Source: Hirudo medicinalis (Eukaryota; Annelida; Clitellata; Hirudinida; Hirudinidae). Taken from it: a stretch of DNA of 64,000 bases. A program made the translations under genes and the position numbers. This document shows, one piece after another, positions 39,593-54,659 of the stretch. Where the stretch lies: the NCBI GenBank assembly GCA_011800805.1, contig MPNW01000643.1, forward strand, positions 97,889 to 161,888. Direction: 5' to 3'. The first letter of the stretch is position 1; every line of letters starts with the position of its first letter. Below the pieces are notes generated by a model. That model did not search any database and had not been told where the DNA came from. It saw only the letters and a program-made list of their open reading frames with translations.

Positions 39593-41685
39593 TTGGTGGT
39601 GGTGATGATGATGATGATGTTGGTGGTGGTGATGGTGATAATGGTGATGATGGTGGTGGTGATCACGCTAGTCATGTTGATGTCATTGTCGGTCATGAGG
39701 ATACGAGCATTCTGGCAATTCCAAGAAGTCACAAACACTTTAGAACACTCTAATTAGTGGTTTTTTTTCTCATGGCAGATGAAAATCCCAGGTACCAATC
39801 TGACGAACCACTACATAGCCACCCAGGGTCCTTTGCCCGGCACCACGTCGGACTTCTGGACCATGGTATACGAGCAGGGATGCACCCTGGTCGTCATGCT
39901 CACTGTACTGGAGGAGAGAGGTCACGTCAAGTGTCACAAGTACTGGCCTGAGTTGGGTACCACCATGACCTTCAAGGATCTTGACTTTTCGTTGACCTGC
40001 CTGTCTGAGAGCAGTCCCTGCCCGTCCTTTGTCTGCCGGTACTTGGTACTCACTGTCGGTCCTGAGATGGTAAGTGCAGTTGTTGCTGTTGTTGTTGTTG
40101 TGGATGTGATTGTTTATTATTAATGTGTTGTTGTTCTTGTTGATTAGAGCCTCTAGGCTCAACTGGTGTTTACTGGTGATGTGTTGATGCTGAATTGCTT
40201 GTCTATTTTTGACCTGCTGAGCTACTGCTAAGTCTGCTTAAATTGGTTTATTGACAAAATAAATTTTTTTTGTATAATATAATTAAAATATTAGTAATTA
40301 TTGCTCTCATTAATGAACTTGTCACCATCTTGTGGCCCACCGTCCGACAAAAGAATTATATCCGTTTCGTCAGACATTTTGTTACTAAACGATGCTTGCC
40401 CTCCTCGAACAGCAAGAGCACCACGTCCATCAAGTGCAGTACGTAGCCTGGCCCGACCACGGTGTTCCCGACGACTGCACCGACTTCCTCGACTTCATCC
40501 AGCTCGTTCGACAAACCAAAAAGGGGTCTCCCGAGCCCATGGTCGTCCACTGCAGTGCGGGAATCGGCAGGACGGGGGTACTCATTGCCATGGAGACGGC
40601 GATCTGCACCATCGAGGCCGACCAGCCCGTGCACATGCTCGAGATTGTCAAGCAGATGAGGGACCAAAGGGCCATGCTCATCCAGACCTCAGTGGGTGTA
40701 ATTTGTATCTTGGTGTTTTGTGTCATTGCTGTTGTCATTAGTATCTTCACGTTTCACCTCTGCTGTCTTTATCTTTGTCTGTCATATTTGTCATGATTTC
40801 CAATGTGTCTGTTGCCTCTTCTAGCCATTGTATTGCATCACTTTTACAAGAACCTGTCAAAGGTTAATTGCTCATTAAGCTGATCTGTAGCTTAAAATGC
40901 TCTGATCTGTAGCTTGTTGAATTGTTTTGTATAGCTTTGCATTGCTATGTATTGCTTTGTATTGTGAAGTATTGCTTTGTATTTCTTTGTATTGTTTTGT
41001 GAATAGTTAAATGATAGCTTTAGTAATCGTCGTCATTTACGATTCAAATGGGTTGTTTTTCTCTAACAGAGCCAGTACAAGTTCGTCTGTGAGGCCGTGA
41101 TAAAAGTTTATGACGGTAAGGATGATCTGTTCGTTGTCCTACGTTCTCCTCTGCATCAATGCAATCTGTTAAGTTTTATTAATTAAGTAATTAATGTAAT
41201 TAAGTTACAGATGTTCTTGTTCATTATTACAGTTTATTACAGTACTTGTCAGATTGTTGGTGAGGTTGTAAGTGTTGTTGGTGAGGTTGTAAGTGTTGTT
41301 GTTCCAATTTTGGAGGAAGAAACAAAATCCTTGTTTGGACTGCAGTGCTAATTTGCATGAGTCAGTAATTAATTAAGTTATTAATGATACTTAATTAAAA
41401 ACTGCACATGAGACATCATAACTAAAGGTGTGTGGTTTGCCACAAGTTCTGGGTTTTATTAGTATGATGAGTTTTTTTAATAAATGAAAAAGATAAATCT
41501 ATACTACAATAGATAAATTCCACGACAAAAAAGCTAAATTTTTAATAAATAAAACACATTTAAAAAAAAAAATTTAAATAATCACGACCTCCCTCTATTA
41601 CTCTTAAGCAACAAACGTTGGAACATTCATTTTGTTTGTTCGTTCAGAAAAAATTGTGGTCCCGATGAAAGAGTTTGCCTGCTGA
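31494..41685 (+). CDS. PTPN3/PTPN4-like FERM-PDZ-PTP tyrosine phosphatase, 5' end missing
   Basis: Twenty exons: 31494-31591, 31664-31784, 32016-32106, 32387-32475, 32887-32950, 33520-33701, 34602-35104, 35791-35923, 36126-36323, 36637-36763, 36909-37002, 37300-37443, 38095-38164, 38575-38738, 39139-39229, 39486-39550, 39779-40069, 40413-40691, 41070-41115, 41648-41685. Order: FERM F2 ([27 protein letters not shown]) and F3 ([28 protein letters not shown]), a Ser-rich linker, one PDZ ([42 protein letters not shown]), then PTP ([34 protein letters not shown] with Asp at 40455, [11 protein letters not shown] with nucleophile Cys at 40551, SQYKFVCEA). The FERM F1 lobe and the FERM-adjacent segment are not seen. 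Exon 36909-37002 is 94 nt between two phase-0 borders and breaks frame inside the PDZ. Expected role: membrane-cytoskeleton phosphatase. Confidence 0.93.
32663..32742. repeat. Two tandem 40-bp units
   Basis: TCTAATTTGACAYTGTCAAT begins each 40-bp unit (32663-32702 and 32703-32742), which differ at only a few bases. They lie in a phosphatase intron. Confidence 0.85.
33214..33246. repeat. (AT)n microsatellite
   Basis: AT dinucleotide run in a phosphatase intron, embedded in AT-rich DNA. Confidence 0.9.
33454..33486. repeat. (GA)n microsatellite
   Basis: GA dinucleotide run ending about 30 bp before the exon at 33520. Confidence 0.9.
35543..35607. repeat. (ATT)n microsatellite
   Basis: ATT run with one ACTTTT interruption, in a phosphatase intron. 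Confidence 0.9.
39559..39663. repeat. (ATG)n/(GGT)n microsatellite
   Basis: GATGAT and GGTGGT repeats just after the donor of the exon ending at 39550; they create a poly-Met/Val spurious frame. Confidence 0.9.
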
Positions 41686-42074
41686 CAGTGATCCAGGTCG
41701 CCCGAAGTATTATCTCGTCCCCGACATTGTAACCCTCGTCCGACCAGCTTACCCCCTCCTCCCTGCCTGCCCCCAGCAAACCTCGTCGTCTGCCAAAGAA
41801 AGTTCTTTCACAGTGAATTCATTCGTGGAGTCCACTTGCGGAGGTCCAGCATCCGATCGATTAGCTTTTCGTTATTTTTGCTTCAAGTACTGAAACCTTT
41901 TTTTTATCTTTGGTTGCTGTTCGAACTCCTTCTTCTTCCTCTTCTTATTCTTTTTATTTTTCTTCTTCTTCTTCTTCTTCTTGTGTGTTTGTCGTTGAGT
42001 TTTCCATTATTATATTTTTTTATTTTGTAGTTTATGCATAAACTAATTTGTAATGGATTTATATACAACTTTGC

Positions 42075-42076
<2 letters not shown>

Positions 42077-42108
<32 letters not shown>
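42077..42108. repeat. (GA)n microsatellite
   Basis: GA dinucleotide run in the region 3' of the phosphatase gene. Confidence 0.9.
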
Positions 42109-42111
<3 letters not shown>

Positions 42112-42676
42112 AGTAACACATAAGCTTCATCCTCACGTCCTTCATTGTTCTTATGTGCTTCTTTGTTTTGATAGGTTTTTTTTTTCTGGACGTCCGTTGT
42201 AGCGATCATGACAAAGGAGAGAGAGGGAGAGTGGAATGAATTGACGGATCAACTATTTTCGACAGCTCGCCGTGATTTTCAAAATTATCCTCTCAGTTTC
42301 AATTCGCGTTCCTTTCTCAGTTTATTTCCTCGATCGTCCGTCTCGCACGGTTTTCCTGTGTATATTTTGCATCCTTAGGCTGCCTGGATTATAAATTATT
42401 GATTAGCCTTAACACGACGGCGTTTACTGGTAGAGTTCATGAATATGCAATGAGTTCGTGAATAGCAAGTAGCCTCACTCGAATCTCATTCGCTCCCCGG
42501 CCTCAGTGGCATAAGGCGTGCTGAGGATGTTCGGATAAACTTGAATCGATGTTGCAAGCTTTAAGTTTTCCCCAAGGTAAAAGTATTTTTGGCAGTTGCA
42601 TGGTTGTTGTCAGTTTGGTTCTGATTTGTGATTGGAGAAGGGGGTGTTTGCACTTTGTCACGGTTATCGGCATGGA

Positions 42677-42748
42677 CAATTCTACTGTTATTATCATTAA
42701 TATTATTATCTTATTTTATTGATAGTGTTGTTGTTGTTGTTGTTGTTG

Positions 42749-42784
<36 letters not shown>

Positions 42785-42885
42785 CTGCTTTTGTTGTCGG
42801 TGCTCCAGTAACAAATTGCATGAAAAGATATTTTTNCAATTCTACTGTTATTATCATTAATATTATTATCTTATTTTATTGATAG

Positions 42886-42953
<68 letters not shown>

Positions 42954-43003
42954 CTGCTTTTGTTGTCGGTGCTCCAGTAACAAATTGCATGAAAAGATAT
43001 TTT
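42677..43003. repeat. Near-identical tandem copies joined by a single N
   Basis: The block starting CAATTCTACTGTTATTATCA at 42677 ends at 42835; a lone N follows at 42836 and the same block starts again at 42837. The copies differ only in GTT and ATT repeat lengths. This is most simply two unmerged contig ends or haplotypes. Confidence 0.9.
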
Positions 43004-43621
43004 TGCCAATGTAACATCCATAAGAGTAAGTGAGAGTGATATGGAACATGTCTATGAAGGTGGGTTAATGTGATGATGTCCGTCTGTTATGATGGTGTCC
43101 ATCTATGTTGATCTACAGTGATAATGTCTGTCTACGATGATAATGTCCGCCTATGGTGATGATGGTTATTAATTGTAACCTAATCTGTCGTCTTCAACAC
43201 CCAACAGAAGCTGTTCTTAATTGAACTTACAAGTTGCTGTGCAGCCCGTTCGGTACCGGCAGTTTGTGACGGCACGTCTGCTAGCTCTCGACCGATGTCG
43301 TACGTCGCAAGTCGATTCGAGGTTCTTGCAGACCTTCGGATGGATATTTTGATGGCCATTTGTTTAGACTCTTGACTCCAAATATTTTCTACAATTGTGA
43401 GTTTGAAACTCGCACGCAGAATGTTTTGTTTTTTTAATTAGGTCCCATTTTAGAAATTGAATCATATTCCAGGCCTGTTTGTCCTCCTGAGTCTCAAATG
43501 GCATGAAAGAATTATTTTTAATAATAAATATTACATTAATTTTCATCTTACAAGCCCATCTTCCATTGGCCAGAGAGTCTGATGTGGCCATAGTTTTCTT
43601 GTTTCTACTAGTGCTTTTATA

Positions 43622-43665
43622 CTCGCATGATCTTAGTAAACAAGATACTGAACCAATTTAAATGT
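43622..43665 (+). repeat. Dispersed 44-bp repeat, copy 1
   Basis: Contains TTAGTAAACAAGATACTGAA; a close match lies at 45036-45080. Confidence 0.7.
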
Positions 43666-44942
43666 AATGATTAACTAACTTATTGTTATTTTCAATTTAT
43701 ATTGCTGTTATTATTGTTATTATTATTACATTTTTTTATTTTCCGAATGATGCAAGCACAGCATGTGTCTGTCTTCACGCAGAATATTTACGTCGACTCA
43801 ATCGACACATTTGCACCGGGTCGAGTTGTTGGTAATAAATATTTTCACTGCGTTTGCACTGTTGCGTGTGGTGGCTGCGTGTGTGTGCGCGTGCGTGAGT
43901 TTGCAACTTTTGTTTGGGTTTTGTACATCTAATACGAGTGTCGTGTCTGGTTCTGTGGCAGGCTGATCTTGATTTTGAGTTATGCTGGTGCTTCGTCCAC
44001 GCTGTCACTTGTACCATGCTCGGCGGGGTTCTGTGAAACGATTTCAACGATTTGTGTTTTTGCATTTATACAAATAAAACATTTATGGAGTTAATTAAAT
44101 TTCGAGAAACATCTGCATAAAAGTGATCTGCCCAGGCTTCAGTGTGTTTTAAATGGCTTAGGATGGCCATTAGCGCGGGATCTAATCGAACATTGCTTTA
44201 TAATTGCTGGATTTCGTGTTGCGTTTTTCCACCAAAATTGTTTCGCTGGATTATCGTGAAAACAAATGCAGAGCTTTTGGAGAATTGAGCCAACACTAGT
44301 CAGCTGAGACTAGGGCGGTAGGTTGGTGTGGGGTCCTCAAGTTTAGGTCAGTTGCGAGTGGCGAGTTTGCCAGGGCAAGTAAAGATGCGTCTCTACCGTT
44401 TAGAGCTGGATTGTCTTTCCGATCGAAAGTAATTGCATCAAATATATTCGAGGGGTATTCGCGTGGCACAACTTTGCTGGGAGTTATAAGATTAGTCATT
44501 CTTCCAGCATTGGATTATGCACGCTAAAGCTCCTTTTACCGACCAGTTACTTAGTATTCGAACATTTTGGTCATGATATGACTTTTAGAGCTATGGCATG
44601 TCCGACGAAGAGGAACCAAGTGCCTAAATTTCAGTTTATTTTATCAGGTTAAAAATGAAAAGTAGAATGAATTCCATTTATAGGAATCATTTTGACACTC
44701 TTTATGTTTATTGTCTTGTGTTGTCAGTGTCTGACGGTGTGTATGTGTATAGTTCTGTTCTAGCGGAGTTTTGTGCGCTGTTGAATTTTTTAGAATTTAG
44801 ACGAAGTACCTTGTGAATAACGTCAGAAATATAGTGAGTGTCTTGAACAATTAAACAGTCGCTTATGTAGTTTTCTTATCAGATATGTCGATTTGATCAT
44901 TTTGGCTTGTTTTGAATGGTGCCTCTTTCCAGTTGTAGATAG

Positions 44943-47121
<2,179 letters not shown>

Positions 47122-48763
47122 AATTTATATCTAGTCAATGGTATTATCAGATATTTATTATCTCCATTAATGTCAGCATCATTGTAGCTATTGCGAAGAT
47201 TGATTTGACATTGTTCTTGTTGTCATAATCAAAAGATTGTGTTTTCCTTTTTCTACTGTTGTTTGTCATTGTCATCAGACACCATTGGCCATGTTTGTTG
47301 CTAGTCACACAAAAGCTGATTGTTCTTATCTGAAGCTAGTCACATTGAAGTCACTTCCGTGCATCTGTGCTTATGTGCGCGTCCATGTCGTTAGGCTAAG
47401 TTGCTGCATTTTGTTGTCGTAGATTTGCATCTCCTCCGATTCTCATCTGCATCTGGTGATTGTCTAAGGTTCCCCATCAATTTGACTTTTGTTTTTGTAT
47501 TGTCGTTTACTAATCGTTGTCAGAAATCACTAGCTGCCAAACGTCAGAATCAAAATTGCTTTCGGTCTAAATGTTGCACCCTCTACACGATCTCTTATTA
47601 TTGGTGTGGAAATCTTTTGGAGAGTCACGAATTCCGTTGTTTGAACCTATGCTCGATGGAATTGTGACTCATCAGATGTATGCAATTGTAATCCATTATC
47701 TATCTAAATATTGCTAAATATTAACCGAATTAAAGTTTTAAAAATCATTGTCAGGGCTACCTACCACTTTCATTAGGCTCTTGAATATTATCCCCCATTT
47801 TTCCAATTATGCGCCATCGTTCTTGTTGCATAGATTTTTACATAATGTTATAATCACTGTCACACTGTTGCTCTTGTGACCATCAATTCCTAATTATTAC
47901 AAAAGTTAAAGGTTAATAACGTTGAGACTTTCAGGATCTGCTTGCTTGGATGGCCATCTAGTGGCTGCTCTATCATTAGCTGGTGGAAGAATGAAGAATT
48001 ATGCATTTATTGTGGCTATCTATGCTTCAGTAATTTTTAGAAGATGCAAGTGGCCGCATATATTTATGCTAACACGTATTAAACTTGAATTTGGAAGAGT
48101 GGTTTATCATACAGTCATTAGTCTGCTTAAACCACTACAAATTAATGTTATATTATGTTAATTGAGCGGGAATCAATTATCTCCGGACGTTCTGATTCTG
48201 AGGACGAACGTTTTCCTGGATATTATACGAATGGTTATTACACAGATTTCGGTCTTCTTAACCACTATAAATAATTGTGTTACGCTATAGTTCGGACCCA
48301 TCCTGTACAAAACGAAAAGTTAACAATTGCCTCAATAAATAATAATTAGTTTTTTACGAATAAATATATGGGAAGACACTTTCCGGTGGCTGTCAAAATC
48401 CTAATGAAATCCCACAGTTCCCAACTCGGAGAGGAACTTTAGTAACTGTCCAAATGGAACTGAACAAGTATTATCTTAGGCGCCTCTAATGTGAACATTT
48501 GGCACCACAAATTAACTATTATTGCCGTTGATTTTATCTCACTATGCTTCTGACTAAATTCCTACGCTTCATAAACTTGTCTTCCACAAGCAACCAGCCG
48601 CGCAATCGCTCTAGCATAAAAAGTAAGTCAACCATTACTATGAAGAAAGCCAGAACACCCTACCGATGCATAACAAAACAAAACAAACGCTTCGACATTT
48701 ATGAGACGGTAACAATAAACATTAATTTGAGTAAGAGATGGATTTTTCATATTGTAACTGGTT
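47122..48763. other. RAB30 / NDC1 convergent intergenic region
   Basis: This stretch lies 3' of both neighbours. Several 60-90 codon open frames exist but none has a motif or splice context. Nothing else seen. Confidence 0.45.
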
Positions 48764-51700
48764 CTATTCCTTCAGATCTCTGAACATGTTCAGTCTGTTC
48801 AGATGTTCAGCACTGGTTTCCATGGAGCTGCAAGGAAAGAATTGATAAGTTAAAAATAAATAAATTATTACAAAAATGGCACCACTTGATGTAATGTAAT
48901 AATAAAGTAATAATTACAGAAAGTACAACTCAAATTATTAATTTTTAAGATTAAAAGTGTAACTGTCTTACCGACACTTCTCAAGAGCACAAATATAACT
49001 CTAATTTACATGCCAAGGACAAAGCCAAGTAATCAAATATTATGAAGTGGACATCATTAAGTCATCATCATCATCATCATCGTCATGAGCCAACTGGATG
49101 TCACACTCCAATGCCAATATTTTTTTTTTGGGGATTTTTTTGAATTTTTTATTGATTTAAACAAACAAGCTGTTATATACAAAGCAAAAGCAATTAAAAC
49201 GAATTCAAATAAACTCAAAGGGAATTTACCTCAAGCCATCCTTAAAGGTGACTGTGATTTTGTAAATTGCTGACTTCACTTCTGATTTAAGGAGCACCTT
49301 CAACTTGGATTCGTACGAGGAGCACTTCTTGCTCGGTGCTGACATTGGCAGAGGTTTGCAGAGTACCTGATGAAGGTCAAGACATACATTGAACATTAAA
49401 GATGCAAAAAACTTATTCTGTCCATTGGAGCATTCTGTTATTACCATTGGCTAACAAAGCAAGATAAAGAAATCTGATGCCAAGCATCTGCAGCTAGTTA
49501 ATGTTAATAAATCATTACTTATTAATTTACTCGTTAACGATTATTAAAAGTTTCATTGAGCTACCACTTGAGTGGAGACCCTCTAACTGGAATGTTGAAA
49601 ATCCATCTCTGATTTGCAATATGCAAAGTCTATCATTATTCAAGTAATTCAAAACAGATTTAGCACAGATGTTTGTGACCTCATAGAATGCCAGAAGGCT
49701 ATTGAGGATGACAGGTAGGTCCCTTTGAACAACTCCATACTGATCCTCCTCAAAAGAATGCAAGGCCAGTGATGATAAACCTGCAACAATCAAATCCGAC
49801 ATGTCCCCTCAGTGGAATAGCCATTCATTCGATCATTAACCACACATCCTTCTACTAAATATAAAGCATAAAAATATAAGCATAAAATCCATGCATTCAT
49901 CACTCAATTATACATCCATCCATCCATCGGCCATCCATCATCCATTCAAATTGAGAAAACATGATAAGCAGGAGGCATAATGACCTTGGACGAGCCAGAC
50001 GTATTTCTGAGCGTCCGCAAACATCTTCCTGTTTTTCCTCTCCAGGATTTCAGAGAAGAAGTAGGAGACTGGTCGGGACTGCTTGATACTCTTTAACATC
50101 TGCTCGATAAAAAATATTTAATGTTAATTTGGATCTCATTTGATGATCTGTAAACAACTATTATTTACTATTACGCAAATTAGTATGCAATTGAAAACAT
50201 AAACCTTGTCCATTGGGACATTTGACAATGAACAACTTTTGATTAGTATAACCATTAATTATAAATAAACTAATTGACAACGTGATTCTCAAAACAACCG
50301 TTATATTATTTTTTTATTGTTAAACCCTTTTACAGTCACATGCATCAGTTTGAATTGATAAATATAGCATCCTAATTATCGCTAATACTAAATTATTTGT
50401 AATGATGATGCTCTAAACAAATAATTCACCAATCCAATTAATTCACCAACAATTCAATAAACAAGCATTCAGGTATGAACATGAACAAGCATAGCACCTA
50501 CATTGTCAAAGATGGTCGGCTGCCTATCACCCCTGGTGTAACTCGAGTAATTCTTCGGGGGTTGACCCGGTGGAGAGAGGAAGGCAGAGGTGTTCTGTTG
50601 GCCAGTTAAAGACAAAGAGGCACACCTGAGTCTCGAAGAGGGTTTTGATGGCGTGGTGGCCATGGAAGTCATGAAGGGGGAAGAAAGGAGAGACGACGGT
50701 GGTTGCGGTGAATATGAGGGGGAATGGGGCGGTGACCTGGTGAAGGTGTTGCCTATGCTGACCGTCCTCGGTCGAGCTGCTTGAGAGTCTGGGAATTAAA
50801 GTGTAGATGATAAAATGCAATAAAAAAATAAACCATGGGTGCATGGCAATTTGAAGAGAACTTAATTAATGTAAACAATTTAAAAGCAATCGAGAGACTT
50901 GAGAACAACACGGGCACCAATCCGATCTGCACTTACTTTATAAGAACATCAAATCCCATTCCATGTCTCACCTCTGTTTCTTCCAGCCATCCTTTCTCCA
51001 ACAGTCTGCATGTAACTTCCATCAAGGACCGAGTAAACGTGAGCGCCGAGGGTGGAGACATGCCGGTCCAATTGGGAGAGGCACTCACCCACAATGGCCT
51101 GCCAATAGACCGGGTGTCGACCGGGGATCGAAAGACTGTACAACTGGAGTCGCCTCTTCTTGTCATGTTGGGAGAGTCGACTGAGGTCGAGAAATGCAAG
51201 ATTCTGGAATTAGAAGAGTTTGGAAATTCTACTATAGCAATGAATAACAAATGATTTAAAAAACAATATAAAATGACAAATAAGGTATTAAACCAATGTA
51301 GTAGCACAATAACAATAATAATAATAATAATAATAGCACTAATATTAATAACAATAATAATTAACCTGTAATAGCTGATGATCCGAACAGGAGAGTCCGT
51401 CGGAGAGACATTTGTTTTCCTCGGATGAGTGTTTCTTCATTATCGGGAATTCTATAGGCTGCGAACATTCAGGTCATGATGATAAAGATTAATCATTTTG
51501 TTGCAGAATTATCAATAAAATCAAAACATTAGATCATTAGATCACCACCACCATCATCATCATCATCATCATCATCGTCGTCAGCAAATGTGCAAAGAAG
51601 TGCAGACAGGGAGCAGAACTGAAACTAATGATTTAAGAACTCGATTGGATTTCCTTGGGCATTTAAATGATTGTAAACGTGAATAATTAAATCATAAATT

Positions 51701-53867
51701 GATATAAATTAAAAATAAAATTAAGTGCCAAGTGAAAATTATATTTCCTGATATATTAAGCAATAGTTTAACCATCCTAAACACAAATGCTTTAAATAGC
51801 AGGCCAATCAAAATAAGCAAAAACACTCACTAATCATCATCATCATCATCATCATGGAAAAGGTGTAACCTGGGTATGGAAGATGTTGTGGAGGCAGAGG
51901 TGGAGGCCAGACTGGAATTGAACAGAGAAGATGACGACGAACTGCTTGTAGATGGACCAGAGATCAATAAATGGTGTACTGTCCTGCTCTGCATCGTCAC
52001 TGTGATCGTAAACAACAATTACAACGACAAAAACACAGTAATAGTTAATAATTACTTAGGTTAAATAATTATGGAAATCTGCTGAATTACTCTCATGGCA
52101 AATTGAAACTCACCTATTTAGAAAGAGTCTCAGCAATGAATTTGAACTTGCTTGAGGGTCTGGTGTCAGCAACAAAGAAAACCGTTGTATTTCGAATAAT
52201 AATCCATTACAACCAACTTGAGCGACAATTAAATTGTGGAATAACAAATCCTCAAATGAGCCTTATTTAAAAATTGCTCAAATGAAGAATCTCCGTTATT
52301 CTATTCACTTTCACCATCCAACCAAAGTGTTGTCGCCAAAAAATTAAAGGAGACCTAATTTAAGTGACACAACTGCCATAGAATCAAAGCAACAATCCAT
52401 GGGAAAAACCACCCATCGTCTGTCGCTATGGTAAACATCAAGTAACCACGGCAACCACAAACTCACAGAAGACGAGAGTGTTGAAGATGAAGGCGCCGAG
52501 CGTGAGCCAGATGGAAGAATGGAACGTGGAGAAAAAATGGAGCCTCAGGTTTGTCTTTGCTTGGACGAGCTTCGGAAGCTGAAGGAAATGGTGATAGTAG
52601 TTACACTAATCACAATTCTTCATAATGATTATAATAATTATTAACACACTAGAAGAAATAATAAAGTTGATTGATTGAAAAAATAATCACTTAAATATTG
52701 ATATTAAATTTATATTATATTTTTAATGTCAACATTTAATAAATCAAAATTTAATATTGCATATGTCGTTTCAATTAATATGCAAAACTCGCACAACAAT
52801 ATGACAGGCCCTCTAATGGATGAGGGAGACTCACGTGGATGAGAGGGATGTGGTACTGGTACAACCTCCTGGCCTCAAAATGGAAGGGGAGATAGCAGGC
52901 CAGCACAACAGACGTTCTCAGAAACAACAAGATATCCGAGCTGCAAAGAATAAAATGATGGTAACAAGGATTGTAGCAACATCACCATAACATCATCACC
53001 GACTCACTTCTCTGGATGTGCGCCTTCATCTCTCAATCCGGAGAAGAGTGAAACGATAATGAATGAGGCAAAGATGGAAAATATCAAGTAGCAGAAGCTG
53101 AGGGTGATGTTGGAGGGGTGGAAGGAGAGCAGATGGTCAACTCTCCTGATGGAGATAGATGGAAAAACTGGAATGAAGATAATTTGTGATGTGTTAGTTC
53201 ATGGATATTGATTGCTGAATTCTATACTAATAAGTTTTCATCAATAGCTTCAGTTTGAGAGACTTCCAAGCAGTTTAAAAGCTTTTAGGCTCATCGATAA
53301 CTCTAAAGACCTCACAACAATCTCATTGATAATAAATCAAAATCGGTGTTACCTTTAAACTTTTCCACATGTTGTGCCATGAGAGGTAATGTAGATGCGA
53401 TGGCCAGCAGGGAAAAAGCCCAAAATTTGATGCTCATTAGAAGCTGCAGACATTCTACAAAAAGATAAATTTAAATGATTGTTCATTGTAGTCAAACTCA
53501 TGCACATCTATTTCACATTCACAGTAAATACAATCATAATCTGAACATCAATAAATAAGTTTTAAAAAAATTCTAAAATAAACTCACGTATGAGCCATGT
53601 GTAAGGTGACAGTGGTTGGAAAGAACTAAATAACACCAGCAGAAACAAGCCAACGGGAAGAAAGACAACAGTCCATAACGATGCTGCAAAAGTCCTTCCT
53701 CGCAAGTGCTAAAAATTATTTGTTTCTCAAATATATAAGTCAAACTTCCCAAATAGCGATAGATCAGATAATCTTAAATATTACTTTAAAGAATGAAAAA
53801 CACGTAGTAGCCAACTTACCGAAGACGTGTAATAATTTACAAAGCTATTGTTGATTATGGATCCCAT
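48764..53867 (-). CDS. NDC1: NDC1 (TMEM48), transmembrane nucleoporin
   Basis: Fifteen exons join in phase: 53867-53820, 53708-53588, 53454-53353, 53167-53008, 52940-52835, 52578-52467, 52159-52114, 51999-51870, 51458-51366, 51203-50972, 50788-50502, 50099-49985, 49780-49680, 49366-49230, 48827-48764, giving 617 aa (human 674). NDC1 anchors nuclear pore complexes in the membrane and helps insert new pores and, in many lineages, spindle poles. The N-terminal half carries about six hydrophobic segments (LWTVVFLPVGLFLLVLF, FWAFSLLAIASTLPLM, CYLIFSIFASFIIVSLF, IWLTLGAFIFNTLVF). The C-terminal half has the family blocks AFLDLSRLSQHDKKRR, YWQAIVGECLSQL, VSYFFSEI, FADAQKYVWLVQGLSSLALH, SFEEDQYGVVQRDLPVILNS and KSAIYKITVTFKDGL, ending AEHLNRLNMFRDLKE. 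A Ser/Pro-rich linker sits between. The gene runs head-to-tail after ENDOV. Confidence 0.93.
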
Positions 53868-54659
53868 AGCGGATAAACACAAATCCAGTTCTTAATAATC
53901 GCTATCGACCATTTTAGCGCTAGTGGTTTGATTTTGTCTACCAAAGACATAAAAGCATCTGTTATCATCGTGTTAAAATCTATCACGTTTGACATAATGA
54001 TTACATTTAATTTAAAATATTTTTGTAGCTGATAAATAACAATTCTAACATCGCAATGATTCTGATGCATGGAAATTACGCCAAGCACGATTAGAAGTGG
54101 TTTCGAGTGTTTTGTCACACAGTCCACTTAAACCACAAGTCAATGTTATGTAAGAATTATCGCTTTTAATGTTTCAAATTGGGTTCCAAGTAGATCGAAC
54201 AAGCACACTCTTGACAGCCAAATTGCAAAAAGGAATAATCAAAACAGCAGACAGCTCCTAGTGGGGAAATATTATGTTATTTCCTCTCTGAGGATAGCGC
54301 TAACCATCCAGAATCGTTTTCTCAGTCGCTTATCCTCCAAATGCTGATTTAGTACGGTAAATCGTAAACAGCTAATTTAGCTACTTCGAAGACCATCTCA
54401 TTTGGTCTGTCTGCAACTTGTAATTCCAATTTTGTCATAATTTGAAGTATCACAAGTCAAAATGTTCTACTGAGCAGAGGGTGACCAACATCAAAATGTC
54501 TATGTAGTTCAAAATCTAGTAAAGCCACCCAACCCCTCCAATATCTATATAACTTGCTTTGCATAGGGTGGAAACGGCGATGTGCCGAGTCTTAACAACA
54601 GACTTTCACGAAACATAATCAGTCATTTGTTTGTATTAGATGAAAATTCCGAGACTTCT
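53868..54659. other. NDC1 promoter side and ENDOV 3' region
   Basis: No exon. A 90-codon minus open frame at 54127-53855 overlaps the NDC1 first exon in another frame and looks like chance. Confidence 0.4.

Larger units (their letters stand above)
41686..44942. other. Phosphatase 3' region and intergenic stretch to RAB30
   Basis: A Cys/Pro-poor 3' UTR is followed by a CTT-rich tract (about 41925-41985), a GA run, an assembly duplication around a single N, and unique AT-rich DNA. No exon is supported; open frames such as 43702-43932 have no motif. Confidence 0.45.

Noticed and set aside
53855..54127. 90-codon minus open frame near the NDC1 start
   Set aside because: It overlaps NDC1 exon 1 in another frame; the exon 1 frame has the matching donor and family continuity.
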